DNA from: Janthinobacterium agaricidamnosum
GTDB lineage: Bacteria > Pseudomonadota > Gammaproteobacteria > Burkholderiales > Burkholderiaceae_D
Length of the DNA: 64,000 bases
NCBI RefSeq assembly: GCF_003667705.1
Contig: NZ_CP033019.1
Location: forward strand, 2,976,001 to 3,040,000
Direction of reading: 5' to 3'
Shown here piece after piece: positions 55,376 to 63,808 of this stretch. Within the stretch, counting starts at the first letter, position 1, and every line of letters starts with the position of its first letter. Below the pieces are notes generated by a model. The model saw only the letters and a program-made list of their open reading frames with translations. It was not told where the DNA came from and did no database searches. A program made the position numbers and the translations under genes.

Positions 55376-55621
55376 ATGGAATTTGTGAATGTACCGCTCG
55401 TCTTCCTGGTCGGCTGCGCGCTGATCGCCTTGCTGGCCAAGAAGAATGGCTACTCGTGGTACCTGTTTTTCTTCGCGATCGCCGTGCCCGCGCCCCTGTT
55501 GCTGCTGGCTTTGCCCCATGTGCTGGGCGTGGAGGCCGCGTCGCTGACCTCCGTACGGCTGGGCGCCGCGCTGCTGCTGCCGCTCGCAGGCTTGCTGCTG
55601 GCCCTGCGAGGCAAGCGCTAA
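55376..55621 (+). CDS. Small membrane protein of unknown function
   Basis: Protein of 81 residues with three hydrophobic segments (VPLVFLVGCALIALLAKKNG, WYLFFFAIAVPAPLLLLALP, RLGAALLLPLAGLLLALRGK). I infer an inner-membrane protein with a basic C-terminus (LRGKR). No family is recognised. It is convergent with the next gene, 7 bases away. Confidence 0.68.
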   Translation: MEFVNVPLVFLVGCALIALLAKKNGYSWYLFFFAIAVPAPLLLLALPHVLGVEAASLTSVRLGAALLLPLAGLLLALRGKR

Positions 55622-55628
55622 GGCCGTT

Positions 55629-55850
55629 TCAGCGTGCAGGCACTCCATCGGCCAGGCGCCAGCCTACCGACAAGGCCACTTGCTGCGCCTCTTTTTCATT
55701 GCTGCAATCGTCGTAATCGCAGGTGTCCGCATATGCGCCGCACGCCTGGTTCTGGCTGATGTACGAACCGACCCAGCGGCCATCGCGGCGCTGGCTGGCC
55801 GTGGCGCTGATGATAAAGCCTTTGTGGATGGTGGGGTTTTCAAAAGACAT
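55629..55850 (-). CDS. Unknown small protein with three cysteines
   Basis: Protein of 73 residues starting MSFENPTIHKGFIISATASQ, then RRDGRWVGSYISQNQACGAY and ADTCDYDDCSNEKEAQQVAL. The three Cys in the middle suggest metal binding or a disulfide. No signal peptide, so it is probably cytosolic. No family recognised. The upstream ribosome site GAGGAATT is good. It is convergent with the membrane-protein gene before it, and its promoter would lie in the gap to the divergent yedK gene (about 146 bp). Confidence 0.65.
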   Translation of the reverse strand: MSFENPTIHKGFIISATASQRRDGRWVGSYISQNQACGAYADTCDYDDCSNEKEAQQVALSVGWRLADGVPAR

Positions 55851-55996
55851 AATTCCTCCGATGCAAAAAAAGCGTCAGGGATCTGACTGGATCCCACTGT
55901 GCGCCACATGCTGCCAGCAGTCTGTACGTTTGATCACACTCACGAAAAGGACGCACGCCGCGCTCGCGCCAACAGGCGATCGGGTATGATTTCGGC

Positions 55997-56713
55997 ATGT
56001 GTGGACGATTCGATCAAAATGACACGGCGCGCGTGCTGGCGTCATCGTTCGGCTGGACCGACGCGGTGTTCGACAGCGAGGCCGAGCCGCACCTGAACGT
56101 GTCGCCCGGCACGTACCGGCCCGTGCTGCATATCCAGGATGGTGTGCACCGGGTCGACGATGTCTTCTGGGGCTACCGCCCTGCCTGGGCCGCCCAAGCC
56201 GTGCCCGTCCCCGGCAAGAAAAAAATCCCCATCGCCATCAATGCCCGGCTGGAAAAATTGGCAAGCGCCTACTGGAAACCCTTGCTGCGCGCGGGGCGCG
56301 GCATCGTCTGCGTCGATGGCTGGTATGAATGGACGGGAGAGAAAGGCCGCAAGCAGCCGTGGCACATCCACCGCAAGGACCGCGCGCGCCTGTTCCTGCT
56401 GGCGCTGGCCCAGTTCGGGCCGTACAAATTCAACCGCGAGGAAGCGGGCTTCGTGCTGGTGACGGCCGACAGCCTGGGCGGCATGGTCGATATCCACGAC
56501 CGCCGCCCCGTCGCCGTCAGCCTGGAAGACGCGCACCGCTGGCTAGCCCCCGCGCTCACGCCCGAGCAGGCGCTGCACCTGGCGCGCACCTGCATGCTCG
56601 ACGTGGACTTGTTCGAGTGGCATGCCGTCGATAATCCGCTCGTGCCGTCCGCCAAACCCAAGGCACCACCGCCGGCGTCGCCGCAAGGCGCGTTCGACTG
56701 GGGCGCCGACTAA
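55997..56713 (+). CDS. yedK: SOS response-associated peptidase (YedK/HMCES)
   Basis: Protein of 238 residues that shields abasic sites by a Cys2 thiazolidine crosslink to single-stranded DNA. It starts MCGRFDQND, so Cys2 is present for the crosslink. Other blocks are INARLEKLASAYWKPLLRAG, CVDGWYEWTGEKGRKQPWHI and the histidine region VDIHDRRPVAVSL, all typical of the SRAP domain. The tail is Pro-rich (KPKAPPPASPQGAFDWGAD). It is convergent with the DUF418 gene and ends 2 bases from it. Confidence 0.95.
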   Translation: MCGRFDQNDTARVLASSFGWTDAVFDSEAEPHLNVSPGTYRPVLHIQDGVHRVDDVFWGYRPAWAAQAVPVPGKKKIPIAINARLEKLASAYWKPLLRAGRGIVCVDGWYEWTGEKGRKQPWHIHRKDRARLFLLALAQFGPYKFNREEAGFVLVTADSLGGMVDIHDRRPVAVSLEDAHRWLAPALTPEQALHLARTCMLDVDLFEWHAVDNPLVPSAKPKAPPPASPQGAFDWGAD

Positions 56714-56714
56714 C

Positions 56715-57875
56715 TCAGCCGGGCAAGCGCGCCAGCCGGCGCCACAGCGCTTCCATCGGCCCCTGGCGGAAGTGCCGCAACCAATAGTGGCTGAGCAGCA
56801 CCTGCCCCGCCATGATCACTATGGCCAGGCCCAGCATCTCGATGGGACGCAGCGTGGCGCCCCAGCCCAGGCCCGGCCCCTGCAGCAGCCAGGTGCCAAG
56901 CAAGGATTGCAAGAGATAATTACTCAGCGCCATGCGGCCCACGGGCGCCAGCCATGCACCGAGCCAGCGCAGCAGGAAGGGACCGGCCAGCATCAGCACC
57001 GCCACATAACCGGCCGCCAGCACGGGACCGCCGGCAAACAGGCCCACTTCGAACAGGGCCGTATCAAACACGGTTTGATACGGATCGGCCACCTGCCACG
57101 CGACGGCCCCCGCCGCCAGCAGGTTGAATGGCAAGCCCACGCCCAGCCCCACGGCGCGCACGCGGCGCCACAGGCGCTCGTGGCGCCGCGGCTGCGTCAG
57201 CCAGCCGCAGCGCACGGACAAAATACCCAGCAGGAACAGCACGATGATGTGCGGCAGCATGACGGCGGCGTACAGCAAGGACACGAGAAAATCGTTGGCG
57301 CGCAGCCTGGCCACGGCCCACACACTGCCTTGCGTGTAGGTGGCGTAGCGGGCGGCGAAGTTTTGCAAATCCTGCGCCGTATCCGGCGCGCCGCCCTGCT
57401 GGCCCACGGGAATGAGCAAACACATGAAGAGCAGAAAACCGGCCGCCACCAGCCAGGCGCGGTTGCGTATGCGGCTCAGTTTGGCCGCTGCCAGCGGCAG
57501 AATCAGCATGCCGGCGACAGCATACGAGGTCAGCACGTCGCCGCTCCAGATGCAAAAGCCGTGCAGCAGGCCGAACACGAGCAGCCAGCGCAAACGGCGC
57601 CGGTACGCCGCTTGCGCCGCTTCCCAGCTGCCCAGCTGGCGTTTCAGTGAACGTGTTTGCAGGGCAAATCCGGCACCGAACAAGAAGGCGAAGACGGGGT
57701 AGAACTTGAATTGCGCCAGCGCCGCCACGCCGAAAATGACGAGCTGGTCCAGCACGGGCGGCTGCGCCGGCAAGGTGCCGTAGCGCAAGGACAGCGTCCC
57801 CCAGGCAAAGCCCCAGATATTTACCAGCAAGATGCCAAACACGGCGATGCCGCGCAGCACGTCGAGCTGCAGCAA
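56715..57875 (-). CDS. DUF418 membrane protein
   Basis: Polytopic membrane protein of about 386 residues with roughly ten spans, matching the DUF418 family of unknown function (related to acyltransferase-like membrane proteins). It begins LQLDVLRGIAVFGILLVNIW, the family N-terminus, and has LFVAG-type segments and GRMALSNYLLQSLLGTWLLQ. No ATG is available near the expected start; TTG at 57875 or a CTG further upstream would do, so the start is uncertain. It follows the LD-carboxypeptidase gene on the same strand by 36 bases and probably shares its transcript. Confidence 0.85.
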   Translation of the reverse strand: MLQLDVLRGIAVFGILLVNIWGFAWGTLSLRYGTLPAQPPVLDQLVIFGVAALAQFKFYPVFAFLFGAGFALQTRSLKRQLGSWEAAQAAYRRRLRWLLVFGLLHGFCIWSGDVLTSYAVAGMLILPLAAAKLSRIRNRAWLVAAGFLLFMCLLIPVGQQGGAPDTAQDLQNFAARYATYTQGSVWAVARLRANDFLVSLLYAAVMLPHIIVLFLLGILSVRCGWLTQPRRHERLWRRVRAVGLGVGLPFNLLAAGAVAWQVADPYQTVFDTALFEVGLFAGGPVLAAGYVAVLMLAGPFLLRWLGAWLAPVGRMALSNYLLQSLLGTWLLQGPGLGWGATLRPIEMLGLAIVIMAGQVLLSHYWLRHFRQGPMEALWRRLARLPG

Positions 57876-57910
57876 CCTGCCGGGTTTGGCGTGAATAGCG
57901 TTCAGGGAGT

Positions 57911-58828
57911 TCAGGGGCGCGCCAGGGTCGGGTAATCAACCACCTGCAGGGTGAAGCCGGACGCGTCCGATTGCAGCCGCGCCTGGCCGCCGAACGGCAA
58001 GGTGACCCGCCGGCGGACGTGCCCGAATTCGAGCCCCGTCAGCACGGGCACGGGCAGGCGCTCGCGCACGTAGGCCAGCATGACGTCGAAATCGTAGCCC
58101 CTGTCCATCGGACTCAGCTTATAGGCGGAAAAGTCACCGAGCACGACCGCATGCTGGCGTTCGAACACGCCCGCATGCAGCAATTGCAGCAGCATGCGCT
58201 CGACCCGGTACGGGTGCTCGTTGACGTCTTCCAGGAACAGAATGCCGCCGTCGATCTCGGGGAAATACGGCGTGCCGAGCAGGTGGACCAGCATGGCCAG
58301 ATTGCCGCCCCACAATTTCCCCGCCACATCAACCTGCGGATTGCCAGCTGCCGTGCCCGTGACCGTGTGCGTGGGTCCCTCCAGGCACGACCACAGCTGA
58401 TCGAGCGTAAATTGCTCGGGTTCGTCACGGATGAAATCGTCGCAGACCATGGGGCCGGCAAAGCTGGCGCGGCCCGTTTTCGCCATCAAGCCCATGTGGA
58501 AGGCAGTAAAATCGCTGTAGCCGACGAACAGCTTGCCGCTGGCGGCCATGCGGTCGAAATCGATGTCGGGCAGGATGCGGCTGATGCCGTAGCTGCCGCG
58601 CAAGGCGATCACCACCTGCACGTCCGGGTCGGCGGCTGCAGCGTTGAGCTGCGCCAGGCGACCCGCATCCGTGCCGCCGAAGCGCTGGAAGCTGTGTGCG
58701 GGGTCGTAGTAGTTGTGGACGGTGGCGCCTTGCGCCTGCAGGCGGGCGATGCCGCGCGCCACGGCCGCGTCATCGGGCGCGCAACCGCCGGGCGCCACGA
58801 TGGCGATGCCAATTTCAGGTGTCTTCAA
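57911..58828 (-). CDS. ldcA: Muramoyltetrapeptide LD-carboxypeptidase (LdcA family)
   Basis: Cytoplasmic serine peptidase of 305 residues (family S66) that removes the terminal D-alanine of muropeptides during wall recycling. The nucleophile is the Ser of LFVGYSDFTAFHMGLM, with catalytic Glu in LFLEDVNEHPYRVERML and His in GLEFGHVRRRVTLPFG. The N-terminal oxyanion region is ALRGSYGISRILPDIDFD. All are intact. The preceding gene on this strand, an alpha/beta hydrolase, starts 33 bases before it, and a DUF418 gene follows. Confidence 0.93.
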   Translation of the reverse strand: MKTPEIGIAIVAPGGCAPDDAAVARGIARLQAQGATVHNYYDPAHSFQRFGGTDAGRLAQLNAAAADPDVQVVIALRGSYGISRILPDIDFDRMAASGKLFVGYSDFTAFHMGLMAKTGRASFAGPMVCDDFIRDEPEQFTLDQLWSCLEGPTHTVTGTAAGNPQVDVAGKLWGGNLAMLVHLLGTPYFPEIDGGILFLEDVNEHPYRVERMLLQLLHAGVFERQHAVVLGDFSAYKLSPMDRGYDFDVMLAYVRERLPVPVLTGLEFGHVRRRVTLPFGGQARLQSDASGFTLQVVDYPTLARP

Positions 58829-58860
58829 AATGCCCGTGCCTTCAAAAGTTGTGGGCGCGC

Positions 58861-59778
58861 CTAGGCTGGCTGGGAGCGCATCTGGGGCGCCATCTTACCT
58901 TGCAGATGCACATCGATCAAGGCGAGCAGGCGCTCGATCAGCTGGGGCGGCATGTCGTGCCCCATGCCTTCGATCACTTCGAGCGTGGCGCCCGGAATCA
59001 GCGCCGCCGTATCGATGCCGCAGGCGACGGGGATCAGGGGATCGGCCGCGCCATGGATCACCAGCGCCGGGCAGCTGATACTGGGCAGCAAGGCCGTGCG
59101 CTCGCCCGAGGCGGCAATGGCCACCATTTGCCGCGCCACGCCTTCCGGGCAACTGCCCCGCTGCAACGCCGCTTCGATGCGCTGGTACAGCAGCTTTTCC
59201 GACACCGGATAGGCGGGACTGCCGATCACGCGCACGGTGGCCGCCATATGGGCCATCAGTTCGGCGCGGCTGGCATTGCGTTTCGGGCGTTGCAACAGCG
59301 CATTGCGTGCCGCCCGCGTGGGGCCGGGCAAGCCGCGCCGGCCGCTGCTCGACATGATGGAGGTCAGGCTGAGCACTTGCAACGGCGCGCGCGCCGCCAT
59401 CACTTGCGCGATCATGCCGCCCATCGACACGCCGATCACGTGCGCCTGCGCAATGCGCAGAGCCGCCAGCAAGCCCAGCGCGTCGTCCGCCATGTCATCG
59501 AGGGTGTAGGAAGTTTTGAGGGGCCAGCCCAGCAGGTTTTTCACGTAGGCCAGCGGCAGATACGGTTTGCCCGCCTGCGCCATCTTGCTCGACAGGCCGC
59601 TGTCGCGGTTATCGAAACGCACGACGCGAAAACCTTGTTCGACGATGCCTTCGACAAAGTCCGCCGGCCAGGCGATCAGTTGCATGCCCAGGCCCATGAC
59701 CAGCAGCACGCACGGATCATCCGGGTTGCCGTGGCTTTCATAAGCTATGTTGAGGCCGTTCGCCATGATGGTTGCCAT
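58861..59778 (-). CDS. Alpha/beta hydrolase
   Basis: Enzyme of 305 residues in the alpha/beta-hydrolase fold with an intact triad: oxyanion hairpin LLVMGLGMQLIAW, nucleophile Ser in HVIGVSMGGMIAQVMAARAP, Asp region LVIHGAADPLIPVACGIDTA and His in EVIEGMGHDMPPQL. The pattern is like RdmC/aclacinomycin methylesterase-type hydrolases. The substrate cannot be named. It lies directly upstream of the LD-carboxypeptidase gene on the same strand. Unlike the lipoprotein at 18 kb, its catalytic residues are all kept. Confidence 0.92.
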   Translation of the reverse strand: MATIMANGLNIAYESHGNPDDPCVLLVMGLGMQLIAWPADFVEGIVEQGFRVVRFDNRDSGLSSKMAQAGKPYLPLAYVKNLLGWPLKTSYTLDDMADDALGLLAALRIAQAHVIGVSMGGMIAQVMAARAPLQVLSLTSIMSSSGRRGLPGPTRAARNALLQRPKRNASRAELMAHMAATVRVIGSPAYPVSEKLLYQRIEAALQRGSCPEGVARQMVAIAASGERTALLPSISCPALVIHGAADPLIPVACGIDTAALIPGATLEVIEGMGHDMPPQLIERLLALIDVHLQGKMAPQMRSQPA

Positions 59779-59973
59779 GATTGCCTCTCTTCAGGAACCA
59801 GCACGCAGACACGATCGCTGCGGCCTTGCAATCAGCATACCACTATTGTGCTTCAGACATGAGACCGGCACGCGGCACCCACACTGAAGTGTTGCTCTGG
59901 TCGCACATGACATCAGCTACGGCGTATCGCTGCGGTTCTGTCACGTGCTGATACTCATCAACTTGCAAAAACC

Positions 59974-61128
59974 TTATTTTGCCTTTGGCAGACTATCGGC
60001 CAGATCCACCCAGCTTTGCGGCTGCGGTTTGCCCCGCTCGCGCACGCCGAAGAAGGAGACCACTTGCGTGCCGTCGTTGTCGAAGAACTCGACGGACGTG
60101 ACGCCGCCGCGCTTGACGACCCAGCCGCTGCGCAGGGCTGTGTCGCGGATGTGCAGGTTGAAGTCCGGGTCCAGCACGTTGAAGAAACCGCCGGCCGCCA
60201 TGGTTTTTTCGATCTTGCCGCTGTAGATCTGCGTCAAGCCTTCATTGCCCAGGAACACCATGATGGCGACCTTGTCCTTGGCCGCGTTTTCCAGCAGGGT
60301 GCGCAGTGCTTGCGGCGTCACGCGCTCGACCACGCCGGCCGGCGCCAGGCGCAGCGCCTGTTCGCGCGTCAGGTGGAATTCGCGCATGATTTGCGCAAAC
60401 TGGTGCACGTCCGTCATGTCTTTCCAGGCCAGCTGGAATTCCTTGACGTCGATTTCGCTGTCCGGCTTTTCCGCCGCTTTCGGCGCCACGGCCAGCACGT
60501 TCAGTTCGGCGCTTTGCTGCGGCGCGCGGAAGGTGGCCACCAATTTATCGTAGACGGCCACGCCAGGCTCGTTGCGCAGGTAGATTTTGTGCACGGCCGT
60601 GCCGTTGGCGTCAAAAAATTGCAGGCTGCGCGTCGGCTTGCCATCGCGGCCAGGCTGTTCCACGGCAAATGCGTATTTCCAGTTTTCAAAGTGGAAACGC
60701 AGGTCGATCTGGCCGCCCAGGTAGCCGCCCGCGATATTGCGCTGGCGCGCTTCCGTTTCCGGGTCCTTGGCGTCGGCCTGCTCGGACTTGTCGCCCGCCT
60801 GCTTGAACTTGCTGGCCACGCCCGTCGTTTCGATGACGCCGTTTTCATTGCGCGTGATCGCTTGCACGAGGCCCAGGTCCAGCGCGGCGCGCATGATTTC
60901 GCGCGGCTGGTTGCCGTCCGCCTGCAAGCGCGTGACGCCCTTGCCGATGTTGGTTGCCAGCAATTGCGCTTCCGACACGCCCAGCGCGCGCGCCGCGTCG
61001 CGGATCTGCAGCTTCGGCTGTTCCGTGCGCAAGGTGGACCAGCGTTCCGCCAGGGTGGCTGGGGCCGCATATGCGTTTGCAATCAGCAGGCTGCCTAGCA
61101 GGGATAGAACGAGTTTGGATAACTTCAT
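59974..61128 (-). CDS. HmuS-like haem-binding/degrading protein with a signal peptide
   Basis: Protein of 384 residues related to HemS/ChuS/PhuS, cytoplasmic proteins that bind or degrade imported haem. Two repeated halves are seen: ATLAERWSTLRTEQPKLQIR then ARALGVSEAQLLATNIGKGV in the first, and FHLTREQALRLAPAGVVERV with FVHK-like GTAVHKIYLRNEP around residue 180. However, the N-terminus is a signal peptide (MKLSKLVLSLLGSLLIANAY, cut near A-APATLAE), which normal HmuS lacks. This would place the protein in the periplasm, or tether it to the membrane if uncut. It lies 61 bp downstream of the TonB receptor gene in one transcript. Confidence 0.88.
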   Translation of the reverse strand: MKLSKLVLSLLGSLLIANAYAAPATLAERWSTLRTEQPKLQIRDAARALGVSEAQLLATNIGKGVTRLQADGNQPREIMRAALDLGLVQAITRNENGVIETTGVASKFKQAGDKSEQADAKDPETEARQRNIAGGYLGGQIDLRFHFENWKYAFAVEQPGRDGKPTRSLQFFDANGTAVHKIYLRNEPGVAVYDKLVATFRAPQQSAELNVLAVAPKAAEKPDSEIDVKEFQLAWKDMTDVHQFAQIMREFHLTREQALRLAPAGVVERVTPQALRTLLENAAKDKVAIMVFLGNEGLTQIYSGKIEKTMAAGGFFNVLDPDFNLHIRDTALRSGWVVKRGGVTSVEFFDNDGTQVVSFFGVRERGKPQPQSWVDLADSLPKAK

Positions 61129-61189
61129 AGAGAGACCATTCAATCAAACATGGAAAATAAGAGGGGCAGGCGCCCCTCCCCGGTAAAAA

Positions 61190-63553
61190 TCAGAAATTGA
61201 CGCTGAGGCTGGCGGCGACGTTGCGGCCCGGTTTGGCGTAGCGCTCGATCTCGGCGCGGCTGGCGGCCGTGGTGCCGGCGGCCAGGCTGCGCGAGGCGGC
61301 GTAGTCCCAGTACTTGCGATCCGTCAAGTTGTACACGCCGACGACGATCTTCGCGTTCTTGTGCACGTTCCAGTACGTCGACAGGTCGAAGATGGTGTAC
61401 GACGGCACGGTAAACAGCGGGCCGGCATCGCCGATCAGCAGGTTTTCCGGCGCCTGCTTGGCGCCCGCATGCACGGCCGTCAGCGCCAGGCCGAACAGCT
61501 GGTTCGCATGGTCGTAGCCGAAGGTCAATGCCGACTTGGCGGGCGCCACCGAGTTCAGGCCGCCGCTCTCGCCCGTCTGGGTATTGAAGGAGCGGCCCTT
61601 GGCCACGCCCGTGGCCAGGTCCATGTGGTAGCCCTGCATGGCCGGCGCCCAGGCGCCCAGCTCGGCGCGCAGGGTCAGCTCGGCGCCCCAGGTGCGGGCA
61701 TTGCCGATGTTTTCCGGGCGGAACAGGCCGCGCGTGATGGTCGGGTAGTTCACCGGATCATCTTTTTGCATCACGTAGTCGATCATGTCCGTGTATTCCG
61801 TCTGATAGACGGACGCGTGCATGCTCAAGCCCCTGGTGACGTCGCCCTTCAGGCCCAGTTCATACGCCTTGCTCGTTTCCTTGCGCAAGTTCGCATTGCC
61901 CAGCACGGCATAGCCCTGCCCCGTGCCCGTATAGCTGAACGAGTCGTAGGTGCCCGTGCGCTCGGCCGCCGTCGGCAGGCGCGTGCCGCGCGTGAAGGTG
62001 GCGTAGGCGTTCATCTGCGGCAAGACTTCCACGGACAGGCTCAGGCTGGGCGTGAAATAGGTGTCGCTCTCTTTGCGCACTTCCTTGGCCGCGTTCGGCA
62101 CGGCGATCGCATAGGTTTGCAGGTTTTTCGGTTCGTTCTTGCGGTAGTCGGCACGCAAGCCCGGCGTCAGCACGGCTTTCTTGCCCGCCAGATTGAAACT
62201 GAAATCGTCGCGCACATACAGGGCCAGCTTGCTCGTGTCCATGTCGGCCATGCGGTTCTTGTTGGTGACCTGATGCTGGCCCGTGGCAACGATGACGCGG
62301 TCTTCGCGCCACGGACGGCGCGTTTTCAGCTGTTCCAGCTGCACGCCGTACAGCAGCGCGTTGTCCGCATTGAGCTGCTTGAACGCTTCCGACGTCAGGC
62401 CGATGCTGTCATTCTTGAAATTGGTATCGATGGCGCGCCGGGCCGGACTGCCGAACGTGTAGAGGCCTTGCGTCTTGTCCTCGGTTTTCGCGTTCTGCAG
62501 ATAGACCTTCGACGTCAGGCGGTCGAACAGGGCGAAATCCTTGAGCACCACGTCGTGGCCCAGGCTCACGCGCGTGCGCTTGGTGGTGGAATCCTGCTGC
62601 ACGCCCGTCGGATAATACGTGCTGACCTTGCTGCGCAGGTCGCGCTTGTTCTTGCGCTCGAACATGTCGACCGTCAAGTCCAGCTTCTGTTCGCCAGGCA
62701 AGGTCCACACGAGCTTGGACAGCAAGGCGTTCGAATGCCAGTCGTCCGGGTTGACGGGCGTGGTACCGCGGCTGTCCATCTGCTCGCCATCGCGGTGCAC
62801 GTAGACGGCCAGGCCCTGCAGATTGGCGCCGAGCTTGGCGGCGCCCGTCAGCGTGTGCGCATTGCTGCGGTCGGCCGTGGCGCGGCCGTATTTATAGGCC
62901 ACGTAATGGTCTTGCCCTTCGCCCAGGTAATCCTCGGGCGACTTGGTGATGAAGGCCACGCCGCCGCCCAGGCCGGGATTGGCGCCGCTGGCGGCCGTCG
63001 TGCCCGAATCGATGCGCACTTCGCGGAAGGTTTCCGGATCAAAATAATCACGGCCCGTGGCGAAAGCGTTGAGGGTGTTGCCGTCCGGCTTGGGCGCCGC
63101 GTCGGGCAGCGAGATGCCGTCGAGTTCCAGGCTGACCCGGTTGCCTTCCAGGCCGCGGATGTTGTAACCGGTATTGCCAGAGCCGTCCCACACGCTGCCG
63201 CTGCCGGAGGCCGCCGCCGGAGCACTGATCAAGGGCAAATAGCGCACGATGCCGCCCATCTCGGTGACATTGCGGCGCTCCAGGTCGTCCGCCGTGACGA
63301 CCGTCTTGGTGCCGGCGCGGCGCTCATAGTCCTGCTTGGCGTTGACGACGATTTCCGGGAAGACAGGCAACTTGGCCGGCTCCTGAGCGGCCGTGCCCGC
63401 ATTGATGGCGGCCGTCTGCGCGAGAGCAGGCAGCATCGGCGCCGCGAACAGGCCCAGCAAGGCGGCGCGCAGCACCAGGTTATGGCGGCGGGCAGGCAGA
63501 TGAGCTGAGAATACGACGGGTGCAGCGGTGCGCTGCGGAAGCACAGTAGTCAT
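61190..63553 (-). CDS. TonB-dependent haem/haemoglobin receptor
   Basis: Outer-membrane receptor of 787 residues. A long signal region ends LLGLFAAPMLPALA. The plug domain (about residues 60-185) has VTADDLERRNVTEMGGIVRY and NTGYNIRGLEGNRVSLELDG. The beta-barrel follows, with the family blocks SLSLSVEVLPQMNAYATFTR, GTRLPTAAERTG and the end KIVVGVYNLTDRKYWDYAAS then NVAASLSVNF, closing in Phe. The pattern is of the haem/haemoglobin/transferrin receptor family. Haem or haemoglobin is inferred as substrate because the HmuS homologue follows. A Fur-like palindrome is upstream. Confidence 0.92.
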   Translation of the reverse strand: MTTVLPQRTAAPVVFSAHLPARRHNLVLRAALLGLFAAPMLPALAQTAAINAGTAAQEPAKLPVFPEIVVNAKQDYERRAGTKTVVTADDLERRNVTEMGGIVRYLPLISAPAAASGSGSVWDGSGNTGYNIRGLEGNRVSLELDGISLPDAAPKPDGNTLNAFATGRDYFDPETFREVRIDSGTTAASGANPGLGGGVAFITKSPEDYLGEGQDHYVAYKYGRATADRSNAHTLTGAAKLGANLQGLAVYVHRDGEQMDSRGTTPVNPDDWHSNALLSKLVWTLPGEQKLDLTVDMFERKNKRDLRSKVSTYYPTGVQQDSTTKRTRVSLGHDVVLKDFALFDRLTSKVYLQNAKTEDKTQGLYTFGSPARRAIDTNFKNDSIGLTSEAFKQLNADNALLYGVQLEQLKTRRPWREDRVIVATGQHQVTNKNRMADMDTSKLALYVRDDFSFNLAGKKAVLTPGLRADYRKNEPKNLQTYAIAVPNAAKEVRKESDTYFTPSLSLSVEVLPQMNAYATFTRGTRLPTAAERTGTYDSFSYTGTGQGYAVLGNANLRKETSKAYELGLKGDVTRGLSMHASVYQTEYTDMIDYVMQKDDPVNYPTITRGLFRPENIGNARTWGAELTLRAELGAWAPAMQGYHMDLATGVAKGRSFNTQTGESGGLNSVAPAKSALTFGYDHANQLFGLALTAVHAGAKQAPENLLIGDAGPLFTVPSYTIFDLSTYWNVHKNAKIVVGVYNLTDRKYWDYAASRSLAAGTTAASRAEIERYAKPGRNVAASLSVNF

Positions 63554-63656
63554 GATGGTCCGGTTTAAGAGTGGAGGCTGGCTCTTGAACCCGGATCGAT
63601 AACGAAAGTGTTAACGATGCATAAGGAAAGTTTGCTGGCGAAAACAATACTGTAAC

Positions 63657-63681
63657 ACGAATCATTCTCATTTGAGAATGG
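63657..63681 (-). promoter_or_regulatory. Fur-box-like palindrome before the haem receptor gene
   Basis: ATTCTCATTTGAGAAT (63664-63679) is a perfect inverted repeat (7+7 with 2 between). Together with the neighbouring AATC it resembles Fur operators of the form with AATGATAATCATT-like half-sites, though it is not a full match. It lies about 110 bases before the receptor start, on the side expected for iron repression. Confidence 0.6.
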
Positions 63682-63716
63682 CAATTGGTCTAGACAGATG
63701 TTATTTCGCAACAATT

Positions 63717-63742
63717 GTAAAAAAGCCAGCCGGATGGCTGGC
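63717..63742 (-). terminator. Rho-independent terminator after tadA
   Basis: On the minus strand GCCAGCC and GGCTGGC (63725-63731 and 63736-63742) form a 7-bp stem with a 4-base loop, followed by TTTTTT. It lies about 67 bp past the tadA stop and before the haem operon promoter. Confidence 0.82.
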
Positions 63743-63808
63743 AAGGGATGACTGACAAGGCATGGCTGACATTCTGGCAAAGCCATGGCGGCCCTGCCCT
63801 GCCCGGCG

